Shown one piece after another: positions 15,814 to 23,552 of a stretch of DNA of 64,000 nucleotides. The first letter of the stretch is position 1. Each line of letters starts with the position of its first letter. This DNA is from Paracoccus haematequi (GTDB lineage Bacteria > Pseudomonadota > Alphaproteobacteria > Rhodobacterales > Rhodobacteraceae). A model generated the notes under the pieces. It saw nothing but the letters and a program-made list of their open reading frames with translations. It searched no databases and was not told the DNA's origin. Location: contig NZ_UZWE01000024.1 of NCBI RefSeq assembly GCF_900631945.1, positions 62,001 to 126,000 on the forward strand. The letters are read 5' to 3'. A program made the translations under genes and the position numbers.

Positions 15814-17730
15814 TCAGATGTAGTCCTCGAAATCCTTGGGGGTTGAGGGCATGTCGCCCATCGGGGCATGAACAACCGGCGCGCGATCCATCGGGAAGGC
15901 CAGAAGCCCGCCGATCGAGCGCAGCGGGATGTAGACGCCGCGCACGCGCTGGCCTGCCAGGGTCAGGGGCTGTTCGACCGGGTGGGCCTCCGGCACACGT
16001 CTGGATGACTGCGACCATACGCCGTTCGCCCATCGGCTGTGTTCGAACAGCTTACACAGGCCGGGCAACGGCTTGTTGGCGATGAACAGCTCGGCCGTGT
16101 CGCCGGCGCCCTTGACCCGCAAACCGGCCTTGGCGAGCTTTTCGTTGGCCCGTTTGGCGGCGTCGCGCCGCTCCTGGTCGTCGATCTCGGTCAGGCCGCT
16201 GTCGCCCGTCCTGATCAGCTCCCTGGGCGCCGAGGGCAGCGCGGCGGCCGCCATGATCCAGTGGGCGACCGTGAACATCTCGCCGCGCCGATACACGTCA
16301 TAGGGCTGGCCCAGCAGGTGCTGGATCATGTCCTCGGCGTCCGAACCGATCTCGTCCGTGTCGCGCCTGGCGGCCTTGGCGATCTTGGCGGCCCAGCCTT
16401 GCAGCGTGTCGGGTGTGGGCAGCGCCTCGGACAGGGCCATGTCGGCCATGGCCAAGGTGGTGGCGTAGTTATCGCCGTTCCGCCCGCCCAGACCGGCTTC
16501 TGCCAGCGCCACGCGCCACAGGGACAGCCGTTCTTCCCAGGTCGGCCATCGGTCGATCAGGATCCGCTTCAGCCGGGCGCCTCGCGCGCGCCAGGTGCGC
16601 GCGTCCATCGCGGGCTTGGGCGCGTCGGCCGGCAGCGTGTCCAGGTTCAGGATGATCAGCCTGGACCGATCCTGGGGCCCCATGCTGCCGGGGATCAGGA
16701 TCGAGCTGAACAGGAACGCCGAATACACGTTGCCCGACGCGCCCTTCTGGTCGGCCGAACCGCGCACCCACTGCCCGCCCGACGACGCGACGCGGGCCAG
16801 CAGGATGATGTCGCGCTCTTTGCTTGACCCCTCGTCGCCCGGCTCCAGCTCGTCCAGCAGCACGGGCAGCGACGAATGGCCCAGGCGGCTGGTGATGCCG
16901 CTCTTGGTGGCGTCGGTGGACTTGACCATGCCCTTGTCGCCGCCCAGCAGCCAGGCGATGAAATCCTGAAACGTCGATTTGCCGGACGCCTTGTCGCCGG
17001 TCAGCCAGTATGCCGGGCGCCAGTCCAGGGCGCCGCACAGGATCAGAACGCAGATCATGCCCAGCGACAGCATCGGATCGCTGTCGGGGCGCTGCCAGGA
17101 CCAGGTGGACAGCATGGCGATGATGTCCGGCGCGGGATCGCCCTTGCTGTCCGGGGGCGCGGGGGCCGGGATCGGCGGATAGGCCGGGTAAATCTTGCCG
17201 TCGATGTCGTCGGGCGGACGCTCGCCCTCGGCCGTGAGCAGCACCTTGCCGCAGTGATAGATCAGGCGGCCGTCGTCATCCTTCCAGGCTCCGACGCCGC
17301 GCACCGTGCCGTCGGGGTTGAACAGACCCCTTTCGGCACAGGCGGTCATCATCGCCGTGCTGGCCTGCATCTGATTAAATTTGCCCTGGATGATCGTTTG
17401 GCCATCCCCCCTGGCATAGGCCGGGTAATGACGGCACAGCAGCTCGATGCGGTCCTGGAACAGCGACATCATCGTCTGCCCCTCGTGTTTTTTGACGATC
17501 CGCATCTGGCCCAGGCGGTCCAGGTAGAAATATAGATCGCCATTGACCCCCAGCGCCCGCACCGGACAGTCGGGCCAGATTTCGCCGGGCTGGGGGCCGG
17601 GATCGCCCGCATCCGGGGGCGGGGGGCCGTCCTGCGGCGGCTGGGCGGCGGTTTCAGGGGCCGCATGGGCCTCGGCGGCGACGGGGGCGTGGGCCAGCTG
17701 CTGGCCCAGGTCGTGGATCGGGTCTGCCAT
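15814..17730 (-). CDS. Phage replicative helicase / P-loop ATPase
   Basis: A 638-residue protein. A Pro/Ala-rich N-terminal linker is followed by an alpha/beta region and a P-loop ATPase core with TGDKASGKSTFQDFI near residue 245. An acidic Walker B candidate, VLLDELEPGDE, follows about 50 residues later, and a probable arginine-finger area has DRSRLIILNLDTL. This layout is that of phage D5/DUF927-type helicases that work with a separate primase, here the TOPRIM protein at 18437-19582. The ATG at 17730 was chosen because it lies 2 bases after the upstream stop. The iteron array lies directly downstream. Confidence 0.82.
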   Translation of the reverse strand: MADPIHDLGQQLAHAPVAAEAHAAPETAAQPPQDGPPPPDAGDPGPQPGEIWPDCPVRALGVNGDLYFYLDRLGQMRIVKKHEGQTMMSLFQDRIELLCRHYPAYARGDGQTIIQGKFNQMQASTAMMTACAERGLFNPDGTVRGVGAWKDDDGRLIYHCGKVLLTAEGERPPDDIDGKIYPAYPPIPAPAPPDSKGDPAPDIIAMLSTWSWQRPDSDPMLSLGMICVLILCGALDWRPAYWLTGDKASGKSTFQDFIAWLLGGDKGMVKSTDATKSGITSRLGHSSLPVLLDELEPGDEGSSKERDIILLARVASSGGQWVRGSADQKGASGNVYSAFLFSSILIPGSMGPQDRSRLIILNLDTLPADAPKPAMDARTWRARGARLKRILIDRWPTWEERLSLWRVALAEAGLGGRNGDNYATTLAMADMALSEALPTPDTLQGWAAKIAKAARRDTDEIGSDAEDMIQHLLGQPYDVYRRGEMFTVAHWIMAAAALPSAPRELIRTGDSGLTEIDDQERRDAAKRANEKLAKAGLRVKGAGDTAELFIANKPLPGLCKLFEHSRWANGVWSQSSRRVPEAHPVEQPLTLAGQRVRGVYIPLRSIGGLLAFPMDRAPVVHAPMGDMPSTPKDFEDYI

Positions 17731-17732
17731 GG

Positions 17733-18032
17733 TCAGTCCGCCCGCACCGGCCGGGGCCGCGTCAGCGAATGACCGGCTGCGGCCAGCTCCATGACCTGCT
17801 CCAGGATCGCGATCGTGCCTTCGCCCATGCCGTCGTGGCGCAGCAGTTCGGCGCGGCCCAGATCGGCCACCTGGCCCAGCGTCATGTCGGCCCAGCACCC
17901 GCTGCAATAGGGGCGGTAGGGCAGGCTGTTGGGTTCCGACAACTTGCGCAGGCGATAGACGCAGTGGCCGAAGGACGGCTTCAGCGCGGCCCAGTTTATG
18001 TCCCGCATGGGGATGGTCCGCCACTCGGTCAT
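17733..18032 (-). CDS. Small protein with RNA polymerase alpha-CTD-like domain
   Basis: A 99-residue protein. The C-terminal half has TLGQVADLGRAELLRHDGMG followed by a helix with GTIAILEQVMELAAA. This resembles the helix-hairpin-helix of bacterial RpoA C-terminal domains. The N-terminal half has a Cys pair (PYCSGCWADM). It is coupled by ATGA to the preceding gene and lies 2 bases before the helicase start. It might contact DNA or host RNA polymerase. This function is inference from motif resemblance. Confidence 0.72.
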   Translation of the reverse strand: MTEWRTIPMRDINWAALKPSFGHCVYRLRKLSEPNSLPYRPYCSGCWADMTLGQVADLGRAELLRHDGMGEGTIAILEQVMELAAAGHSLTRPRPVRAD

Positions 18033-18295
18033 GACATTAACCGCCGTTTGGCATCGAGCAGCGGACGGATGGCCTTCAGCGCAGTCTCTTCGTTCAGTTC
18101 ACCAAGGCAGCGGTGCGCAAAGGCTTCGTTTTCATCCTCGTCTTCCGATCCAAGGCAAAGCGACATCGAAAACCCGATGCCGTCATGATCGGGAATGCGA
18201 AAGCGCAGGGAGGCCTGTCCCTTATCATTGTCCTCGATCGATGCGAGAACCTGTCCAATGCCATCGATGCAATACAGCTTGCAAAAATCGATCAT
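18029..18295 (-). CDS. Small acidic phage protein
   Basis: An 88-residue protein starting MIDFCKLYCIDGIG, with an acidic middle (GSEDEDENEAF) and a basic tail (LLDAKRRL). The ATG at 18295 overlaps the stop of the small membrane protein (ATGA), and the end overlaps the alpha-CTD-like gene (ATGA). No family is recognised. Acidic small early proteins are often DNA mimics or inhibitors, but nothing here proves that. Confidence 0.7.
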   Translation of the reverse strand: MIDFCKLYCIDGIGQVLASIEDNDKGQASLRFRIPDHDGIGFSMSLCLGSEDEDENEAFAHRCLGELNEETALKAIRPLLDAKRRLMS

Positions 18296-18450
18296 CCCAG
18301 CACCCACCCCAGCACGGTCGCGGCGCCGATGCCGGCCAGGACCCAGAACGCGACGATCCACAGTCCCAGGCCGCCCCAGATCAGGCAGGGCAGCCGGTCG
18401 GCAAACATCGATACACCGGCCCGCAGCCGGTTTGCCTCACGCAACAGCAT
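18292..18450 (-). CDS. Small single-pass membrane protein
   Basis: A 52-residue protein with a basic N-terminus (MLLREANRLRAG) and one long hydrophobic segment, from about LPCLIWGGLGLWIVAFWVLA to the C-terminus. The ATG at 18450 lies 14 bases inside the end of the primase gene, and its stop overlaps the next start as ATGA. It is short but well supported by coupling and a clean membrane helix. Confidence 0.65.
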   Translation of the reverse strand: MLLREANRLRAGVSMFADRLPCLIWGGLGLWIVAFWVLAGIGAATVLGWVLG

Positions 18451-19582
18451 GATTGTCCCTTTCTCGCAGTATGCGCGCGCGCAGCGCGTCGTTCAGATCC
18501 TTGCCGCCCTCGTGGTTTTGCCAGACCCGCACCGTGCGCCCGGCGCGGCTGTGGGCGGCGACCGCCTGGGCCAGTGCCGCCTGCTGCTCGGGCTTGGGGT
18601 CGTTGTCGGCGATCAGCGTCACCTCGGCGATCGCCGGGGGCAGCGCGACGCCCCCGAAGTTGGTCAGGCTGATGGCGGCGATCACCCGCGCCTCGGGCAG
18701 CAGGATGGCGGCTGACAGCGCGTCCTCGATGCCCTCGCTGATCCAGACAGCGCTGCCGTCCGGCGCGTCGGACAGCGGCTTGCCCGCCCCGCCGCGCGGG
18801 CCGATGCCGCGCCACAGGTGGATCGACCCGCCCGCATAATCGCCCAGCACCTTCTTGGGCTTGGGCACCGGGGCCTTGTCCCAGCCGCCCCGGCCATCCG
18901 GCGCCAGCCAGGTCCGGTGGCAGGCGACGGCGCGGCCCTGGCCGTCATTGACGATCGCCAGCATGGCCGGATACTCGCCGTCCCAGACCTCGCCCGTCTT
19001 GCGGTCCAGGTGCCGGTATCGGACGGCGGGGTGATAGCGCAGCGCGCCTGGCTGGCGGCCCAGCCGCGCCAGGTCGATGCAGCGGGTGTCGCGCAGGTAG
19101 AATTCGACCGGCGTGCCCCGGATCTTTTCTTCGCCCGACAGCCACAGCGCCAGGGCGCCCCTGCGCCGCCGCTCCTTGGCCTCGGCATCCTTGGCCCTGG
19201 CCTCGGCCGCCAGGCGCAGCGCGCGTTCTGCGGCGGCCTTGCGGCGGGCGGCATCCTCGGGGCTGTCATGGGCCAGGCCCAGCCAGGACCGCGCCTCGCG
19301 CACCGCCTCGGACAGGGTGCAGCCCAGCGACAGTGCGATCAGGTCGATCAGGTCGCCGTGGTCCCCGGTGGCATAGTCGTTCCACCGGCCCGCCTTGGCC
19401 CCCTCCAGCGTGACAACGAAACTGCCCACGCTGTTGTCGGCGCGGCCGGGGTTCAGCGTCCAGTATTGCCCGCCATCGGTATAGCTGCCGGGCGCGGCGG
19501 GCGCATAATGCCGCGCGACGGCATGACGCTGGGCCAGCAGCAGGCCCTTGATTTCGTCCAGGCTGTAGGTCTGGCGGGTCAT
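18437..19582 (-). CDS. TOPRIM-domain DNA primase
   Basis: A 381-residue phage primase. The N-terminal region includes GSYTDGGQYWTLNPGRADNS and a Gly/Asp-rich WNDYATGDHGDLIDLIAL section typical of primases that act with phage helicases. The TOPRIM domain is C-terminal, with the catalytic Glu in WISEGIEDALSA near residue 280 and the acidic pair in TLIADNDPK near residue 323, followed by GGKDLNDAL. It would make primers for the helicase downstream. The start at 19582 (MTRQTYSLDE) is set by the ATGA overlap with the preceding gene. Confidence 0.87.
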   Translation of the reverse strand: MTRQTYSLDEIKGLLLAQRHAVARHYAPAAPGSYTDGGQYWTLNPGRADNSVGSFVVTLEGAKAGRWNDYATGDHGDLIDLIALSLGCTLSEAVREARSWLGLAHDSPEDAARRKAAAERALRLAAEARAKDAEAKERRRRGALALWLSGEEKIRGTPVEFYLRDTRCIDLARLGRQPGALRYHPAVRYRHLDRKTGEVWDGEYPAMLAIVNDGQGRAVACHRTWLAPDGRGGWDKAPVPKPKKVLGDYAGGSIHLWRGIGPRGGAGKPLSDAPDGSAVWISEGIEDALSAAILLPEARVIAAISLTNFGGVALPPAIAEVTLIADNDPKPEQQAALAQAVAAHSRAGRTVRVWQNHEGGKDLNDALRARILRERDNHAVA

Positions 19583-19992
19583 CGCCGCCCCCGCAGCAGG
19601 GCCAGCAGCGCCAGCGCGGCGATCAGCAGCGTCGCGCCGCCCGCCATGACCGGCACCGGGGCCAGTGGCGGCATCGGCTCGGCAGGCTCGCGGATGATGC
19701 AGCACGGGCCATCGCCGCCGATCAGCGGCGGCAGGCCCAGGACACCGGCAATGGCCGGACTGGGGGTCGAGGCCGCGCCCAGGACAGCGGCGGGCAGCAC
19801 CGCCAGCGGATCGACCGGCAGCGCCGTCAGCATCGATCCGGGCGGCACCTTGCCCGCCAGGGGCGCATCGTCGATGGCGCAGGCCTCGGCGTTGTCGACC
19901 ACCGCGCGAAAGCCGGTGCCCGCGATCCAGCAGGGCGCAGCGGGGGTGCAGGGCGCCAGGCCGACGCCCGGAACGGTGGCGGCGGGGATCAT
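19579..19992 (-). CDS. Tail-anchored hypothetical phage protein
   Basis: A 137-residue, Pro/Ala-rich protein without a signal peptide. It has three or four Cys in the first part and one C-terminal hydrophobic helix (MAGGATLLIAALALLALL) ending in RGRR. The ending resembles a sorting/anchor tail, but no N-terminal export signal is seen, so a C-tail-anchored inner-membrane protein is more likely. It lies between regulator and primase, with ATGA overlaps on both sides. Function unknown. Confidence 0.6.
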   Translation of the reverse strand: MIPAATVPGVGLAPCTPAAPCWIAGTGFRAVVDNAEACAIDDAPLAGKVPPGSMLTALPVDPLAVLPAAVLGAASTPSPAIAGVLGLPPLIGGDGPCCIIREPAEPMPPLAPVPVMAGGATLLIAALALLALLRGRR

Positions 19993-20879
19993 GCCGCGGC
20001 CTCCCCTGCCAGCTGGCGCAGCACCAGCATCAGGTCGGTCTGCACTTGCAGCGGCACCCCGCGGCGCAGATCGGCCGGATCCATACCCAGCAGCGCGGCC
20101 CAACGGGCCAGGACCGCCTGCCGGTCGCAGCCCAGCTGGTCGGCGATCAGTTCCAGCCCGGTGCGGGCGATGATCTGCTCGGCCAGATACAGATCGTCCG
20201 CCGGCGTGAAATCGTCGGGCAGCTGGATGATCCGGGTCATCAGCTCGCGCTGCGCGCCGGTCAATGCCTGCGAGGGCAGAGGGACCGGCGTGACCGTCGG
20301 GATCACGGTGATGGGCGGTTCGACGGGCGGCGCAGGGGGCAGCGCCTTCGGGCGCCAGCCGGTCCTGAATTTCCGCAGCGCGGTATAGACCGCCGGGACC
20401 GGCCGGTTCAGACGGCGGGCGATGGCCGATCCCGTTTCGCCTTTGTGGTGCATGTCCAGCGCGATCTGCACCTCATAATCCTCCCAGGGCAGCCCGGCGC
20501 GATCCGGGACGGCAGGGGGGGGTGCGGCCGGTGTTTCCACGGCCGCAGGAGCAGGTTCCGGGACGGGCGCGGCTTCCGGCGGCGACGCGGGATGCGGCAT
20601 GATGGGCTGGGGGATCGGGCCGGGGCTGACCAGGACGCGTCCATCGCCCATGTCGAGCGTGTGGACCTCGGTCGGGGCCGGGACCGACCCAACGCAAGTT
20701 TCAGGCTTCTGAGAACTTCCAACTTTCGGCTCGGAAAGTTGGATCGGCACCTCATTGGGCCAGCCGGTTTGCAGCTCGGTGATCCAGCGCATCATCTCCG
20801 CGACCTGGTGCGCGGGCATATCGGGGGCGATGGCCGCCACGCGCTCGATGTCGGACAGCGAAACGACCGGCTCACGCAT
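19989..20879 (-). CDS. Phage DNA-binding protein with helix-turn-helix
   Basis: A 296-residue protein. A helical N-terminus is followed by a Pro-rich linker (about residues 85-130) and a helix-turn-helix-like segment GSAIARRLNRPVPAVYTALR near residue 150. After a second Pro-rich linker comes a C-terminal helical domain containing LIADQLGCDRQAVLARWAAL, which also looks like a helix-turn-helix. Two DNA-binding units in an early gene suggest an initiator or a regulator, and it could be what binds the iterons at 15368-15674. That link is speculative. Confidence 0.65.
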   Translation of the reverse strand: MREPVVSLSDIERVAAIAPDMPAHQVAEMMRWITELQTGWPNEVPIQLSEPKVGSSQKPETCVGSVPAPTEVHTLDMGDGRVLVSPGPIPQPIMPHPASPPEAAPVPEPAPAAVETPAAPPPAVPDRAGLPWEDYEVQIALDMHHKGETGSAIARRLNRPVPAVYTALRKFRTGWRPKALPPAPPVEPPITVIPTVTPVPLPSQALTGAQRELMTRIIQLPDDFTPADDLYLAEQIIARTGLELIADQLGCDRQAVLARWAALLGMDPADLRRGVPLQVQTDLMLVLRQLAGEAAA

Positions 20880-21195
20880 GGGGATACCTCTCGCGGATCA
20901 TGTCCCAGGCGGCGGCCATCTTGGCGCGGTGGTAATCGCGGATAAGCGGGGCGTGGCGGGACCGCAGGATGTGCAGATGCCGTTCGCTGGCCTCGACCAG
21001 CTCGGGCGCGATCCGATGGAAATGCGCCAGCGCCAGGTTGTCCTGGTTGGTGTCGTCCAGGACGCGGCGCAGGATCGTCTGGATCATGGCGTTGTCGCGT
21101 TCCCGCTCCTCGGTCACGAAATGATCGACAAGCAGCGTCCCGCAGCCATGGATCAGCACATGGTCTGCGGGGGTAAGGCGGATCGGGGTGTTCAT
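20872..21195 (-). CDS. Phage early hypothetical protein
   Basis: A 107-residue charged helical protein with many His and Arg (HFHRIAPELVEASERHLHIL). No motif is recognised. It is the first gene of the early block after the intrinsic terminator at 21217-21264 and overlaps the next start by 8 bases. Confidence 0.7.
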   Translation of the reverse strand: MNTPIRLTPADHVLIHGCGTLLVDHFVTEERERDNAMIQTILRRVLDDTNQDNLALAHFHRIAPELVEASERHLHILRSRHAPLIRDYHRAKMAAAWDMIRERYPHA

Positions 21196-21216
21196 GGGCC
21201 GTCTCCGGGTTGATGG

Positions 21217-21264
21217 AAAAAGACCGGCGACGGTGGGTCGAGGGGGGGGGAACCGCCGCCGGTC
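21217..21264 (-). terminator. Intrinsic terminator ahead of early replication genes
   Basis: Arms at 21222-21229 (GACCGGCG) and 21257-21264 (CGCCGGTC) pair perfectly. After one mismatch the helix continues for four more pairs. On the minus strand the stem is directly followed by five T (21221-21217). It stands 20-70 bases before the first early replication gene, in the position of a lambda tL1/tR1-type site. Downstream expression may therefore require read-through or antitermination. Confidence 0.75.
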
Positions 21265-21377
21265 AGGTGGCCCCGAGGCAGGGGCAGCAGGCTTGCGCAG
21301 ATGTCGTGGCCCGCGCAGGCGTATTCACTCGGCAGCCTGCAGGCTGCCGATCGGGTAGGACCGAACTCGAGGAAGGT

Positions 21378-21569
21378 TCAGCGCGGAGGTGTCAGAGACA
21401 CTTCGCGAAGCAGCACATAGGCGAAGGCCAGGAGTTCGTCGCCTTCCAGGGAAAGAAGCACGCCGGTCAGGTGCCGCGACCTTTCGACTGGATCTGAACT
21501 TGCAGCCAAGGCATTGTTGACAACGTGCTGATACCGATTGGAACGAGCGGCGATATCCATGGATTTCAT
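21378..21569 (-). CDS. Possible small early phage protein
   Basis: An open frame of 60-63 codons (ATG at 21569 or 21560) with sensible composition: a charged N-terminus and a hydrophobic middle with SLEGDELLAFAYVLLREV. GAGGGT lies close before 21569. Its 5' end overlaps the divergent DUF4145 start by a few bases, which is uncomfortable. It lies between Cro and the early terminator, where an antiterminator could sit, but no such motif is recognised. Confidence 0.4.
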   Translation of the reverse strand: MKSMDIAARSNRYQHVVNNALAASSDPVERSRHLTGVLLSLEGDELLAFAYVLLREVSLTPPR

Positions 21570-22215
21570 TACCCTCGATTGCGTTCACAAGACTTGCAGG
21601 GCCAAGAACATGACCCATAGCGTGCTGGCTGTTTCTCAGGCTGTGCCGCAGCCTGAAGGCCAGATCTGGAACCTGTATCTGCAGTGTCGAGACTGTCAGG
21701 GCGGAACGGTTGCGTACTTCTTGGACTCGGAAAGGTTGGGTCTCCAACCGGCGAATGTGGAACTGCAGACCTTTCGAAATTTTTTCACCCTCGTTGGCAC
21801 CGCACCCGAAATGCCGGCGCCAACGATTATCGAAGCAATGCCGGAGAATGTTCGCGGACCATGGATCGAAGCGGAACATAGCTTCGACAATGGTCATGCG
21901 GGAACCGCGGCCATGGCCTATCGCCGCGTGATGGAGCGGTCGCTCCGCAAGGAACATCCGGACCTCAAGGGCAATCTCGCCGACAGGATCAAGGCTCTCG
22001 AGGGCACCCTTCCCGACGCCATCATCGATATGGCCAATCAGGTCCGCTTCCTCGGGAACGACGGCGCCCATGACGAGGATGACCCCGACATGGAAGACGT
22101 GGCCAACGGCCGCGACTTCGTTCGGCTCTATCTCGTCTATACATACGAGCTGCCGGCGCGGATCGCGCGGGCCGTGAAGGCGCGCGAGGACCGCAAAATC
22201 ACCAAAGCGGGATAA
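21559..22215 (+). CDS. Zinc-ribbon plus DUF4145 domain protein (moron)
   Basis: A 218-residue protein. Cys pairs near the N-terminus (DCVHKTC at about residue 6 and LQCRDCQGG near 47) suggest a zinc ribbon. The C-terminal half has HSFDNGHAGTAAMAYRRVME and later QVRFLGNDGAHDED, the R-x5-H pattern of DUF4145, a HEPN-like domain common in restriction and defence loci. The start at 21559 keeps the first Cys pair. The gene is oriented against the early operon, between Cro and the replication genes, so it is probably an accessory cargo gene. Nuclease activity is not proven. Confidence 0.8.
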   Translation: MDFITLDCVHKTCRAKNMTHSVLAVSQAVPQPEGQIWNLYLQCRDCQGGTVAYFLDSERLGLQPANVELQTFRNFFTLVGTAPEMPAPTIIEAMPENVRGPWIEAEHSFDNGHAGTAAMAYRRVMERSLRKEHPDLKGNLADRIKALEGTLPDAIIDMANQVRFLGNDGAHDEDDPDMEDVANGRDFVRLYLVYTYELPARIARAVKAREDRKITKAG

Positions 22216-22223
22216 GGGCGCCA

Positions 22224-22556
22224 TCATTCGGCCGCCTCGATGCCGGGGGCGGGTCGCGCTCGCATCTGTTCCAGCAGCGCCTCGATCTCGGCCGCAGGGG
22301 CGCCCCAGATCAGGTGTTCGGGTTTCAGGCCGCGCCCGTGCCGGTCCGAATAGGCCAGCAGCTTTCGCATCACGTCGGCGCTCGGCAGATCACCGGGCTG
22401 GCGTGTGTAATTCTTGTGCCGCCACTGGTAGCCGACCTTTTCACTGCGGCCCGCGATGCGAGACACTGCGGCAAGACCACCCAACAACTTTTCCGCGACC
22501 TCCAATGGCGGGAGGTGCTGACAGGCAGTCTCTTCAAGGGCTATTTGCTCGGTCAT
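22224..22556 (-). CDS. Cro-like transcriptional regulator
   Basis: A 110-residue protein divergent from the CI-like gene. The region LAAVSRIAGRSEKVGYQWRH looks like a helix-turn-helix, followed by DLPSADVMRKLLAYSDRHG. A similar small protein often stands opposite CI in Rhodobacterales phages. A 10-bp inverted repeat starts immediately before its ATG (22557-22585), suggesting that transcription is blocked by repressor binding there. It probably heads the minus-strand early transcript. Confidence 0.75.
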   Translation of the reverse strand: MTEQIALEETACQHLPPLEVAEKLLGGLAAVSRIAGRSEKVGYQWRHKNYTRQPGDLPSADVMRKLLAYSDRHGRGLKPEHLIWGAPAAEIEALLEQMRARPAPGIEAAE

Positions 22557-22624
22557 GCCTCACAATTAACCGATCATTGTGAGGCAGTCCATCATTAAGT
22601 GAGCAAAACTAACTCGTATGTGAG
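22557..22624. promoter_or_regulatory. Repressor operator region between Cro-like and CI-like genes
   Basis: A perfect inverted repeat has arms GCCTCACAAT (22557-22566) and ATTGTGAGGC (22576-22585). Two more half-sites of the same type follow: AGTGAG (22597-22602) and TGTGAG (22619-22624). The same CTCACA/TGTGAG word forms a perfect 13-bp palindrome at 23553-23565. Shared words in the immunity region suggest operators for CI and/or Cro. Confidence 0.7.
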
Positions 22625-22648
22625 GTTAGAAAACCTTACTTGCGGCCC

Positions 22649-23299
22649 ATGATCGACGACAAATGGTTCAAGGCGCAGCAGCGCAAGGTCGGGGTGACTA
22701 CCGAGGACATTGCGCGCCGGATGGGCCGCGATCGAACTGCCGTCTCCCACATCTACACCGGCCGCCAGAAGATGAGCCTTGCCTGGGCCAAGGCCTTTGC
22801 TTCGGTTCTGAAGGTTCCCATCGACGAGGTCCTGCGCCGTGCTGGGGTTGCGGACGATCAGACCATAGACATGCTGGTGCCTGGTTTTGCCGAAGGCGAT
22901 GTCCACCCTTGGCAGGGTTTCAGCGAGGTGGGCAGCAACCGGTCCAGATCGATGAACATGGCGGATCAGCTCGCCGCGGCCGCAAAGGAAGTCGTCGACA
23001 ATCGGCCGGGCATAGACATCTGGCGTGTTTCCACGGGGGCCATGATCGCCGAAGGCTATCTTCCCGGTGATTTCATTCTGGTCGATGGGCATGCAGCCGC
23101 TTCTGCTGCTGCTGGCGATGTGGTTCTTGCGCAGGTTTACGAGAATTCGCGAGGGTCAGCGACGACCATCATGCGCCGCTACGAGCCGCCTGTCCTGATC
23201 ACGGCATCAGCCCAACCGGGCGAACGGCGGGTGCACGTGGTGGATGGCGCCAATGTCGTCATCGTGGGCCGGGTGATTGCGAGTTGGAGGGCCACATGA
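22649..23299 (+). CDS. CI-like phage repressor with inactive S24 domain
   Basis: A 216-residue repressor. The N-terminal helix-turn-helix covers TTEDIARRMGRDRTAVSHIY. The C-terminal LexA/S24-like domain is clear (GYLPGDFILVDG, then GDVVLAQVYENS). The nucleophile expected in a GDSM-type motif is Ala here (STGAMIAEGY), and the general-base Lys is replaced by Arg (TTIMRRYEPP). Self-cleavage during SOS is therefore unlikely, and induction may need an antirepressor. ATG 22649 has no good Shine-Dalgarno; an in-frame TTG at 22640 is an alternative start. It overlaps the next gene by ATGA. Confidence 0.87.
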   Translation: MIDDKWFKAQQRKVGVTTEDIARRMGRDRTAVSHIYTGRQKMSLAWAKAFASVLKVPIDEVLRRAGVADDQTIDMLVPGFAEGDVHPWQGFSEVGSNRSRSMNMADQLAAAAKEVVDNRPGIDIWRVSTGAMIAEGYLPGDFILVDGHAAASAAAGDVVLAQVYENSRGSATTIMRRYEPPVLITASAQPGERRVHVVDGANVVIVGRVIASWRAT

Positions 23300-23550
23300 C
23301 CCGAAAAAGATCGCAAAAAAGGCTGTTCTTCTCTGAACTTAGCACCGCTGAATTTTGGGCAATTATCCTGGCAATCTTTGTTTTGCCTGGGGCTATATTC
23401 TGGCCGATCTGGGGATGGCTTACTGACTGGATGGGGCCGGACATTGCCGCCGGCATGGTCGTCATCGTGCAGACTGCGTTAGTGGCAGGCCGTGAGGGAA
23501 TTGAGCAATGGCTCAAACACCGCTGGCCGTTCAAAGCCCACCAGAAATAA
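23296..23550 (+). CDS. Small membrane protein in the CI operon
   Basis: An 84-residue protein with a basic N-terminus (MTRKRSQKRLFF) and two hydrophobic segments (about residues 18-45 and 50-65), ending in a basic tail. Its ATG overlaps the repressor stop as ATGA, so it would be made in the lysogen. Membrane proteins expressed with a repressor are often superinfection-exclusion factors; this is inference from context. Confidence 0.72.
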   Translation: MTRKRSQKRLFFSELSTAEFWAIILAIFVLPGAIFWPIWGWLTDWMGPDIAAGMVVIVQTALVAGREGIEQWLKHRWPFKAHQK

Positions 23551-23552
23551 TT

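Noticed and set aside
15339..15875. A 178-codon minus-strand open frame across the iteron array
   Set aside because: Its translation repeats HNGTT-like words that come from the CCGTTGTG repeats, and composition is Arg/Cys/Pro-rich as expected for read-through of GC-rich DNA. It has no coupling to neighbours.
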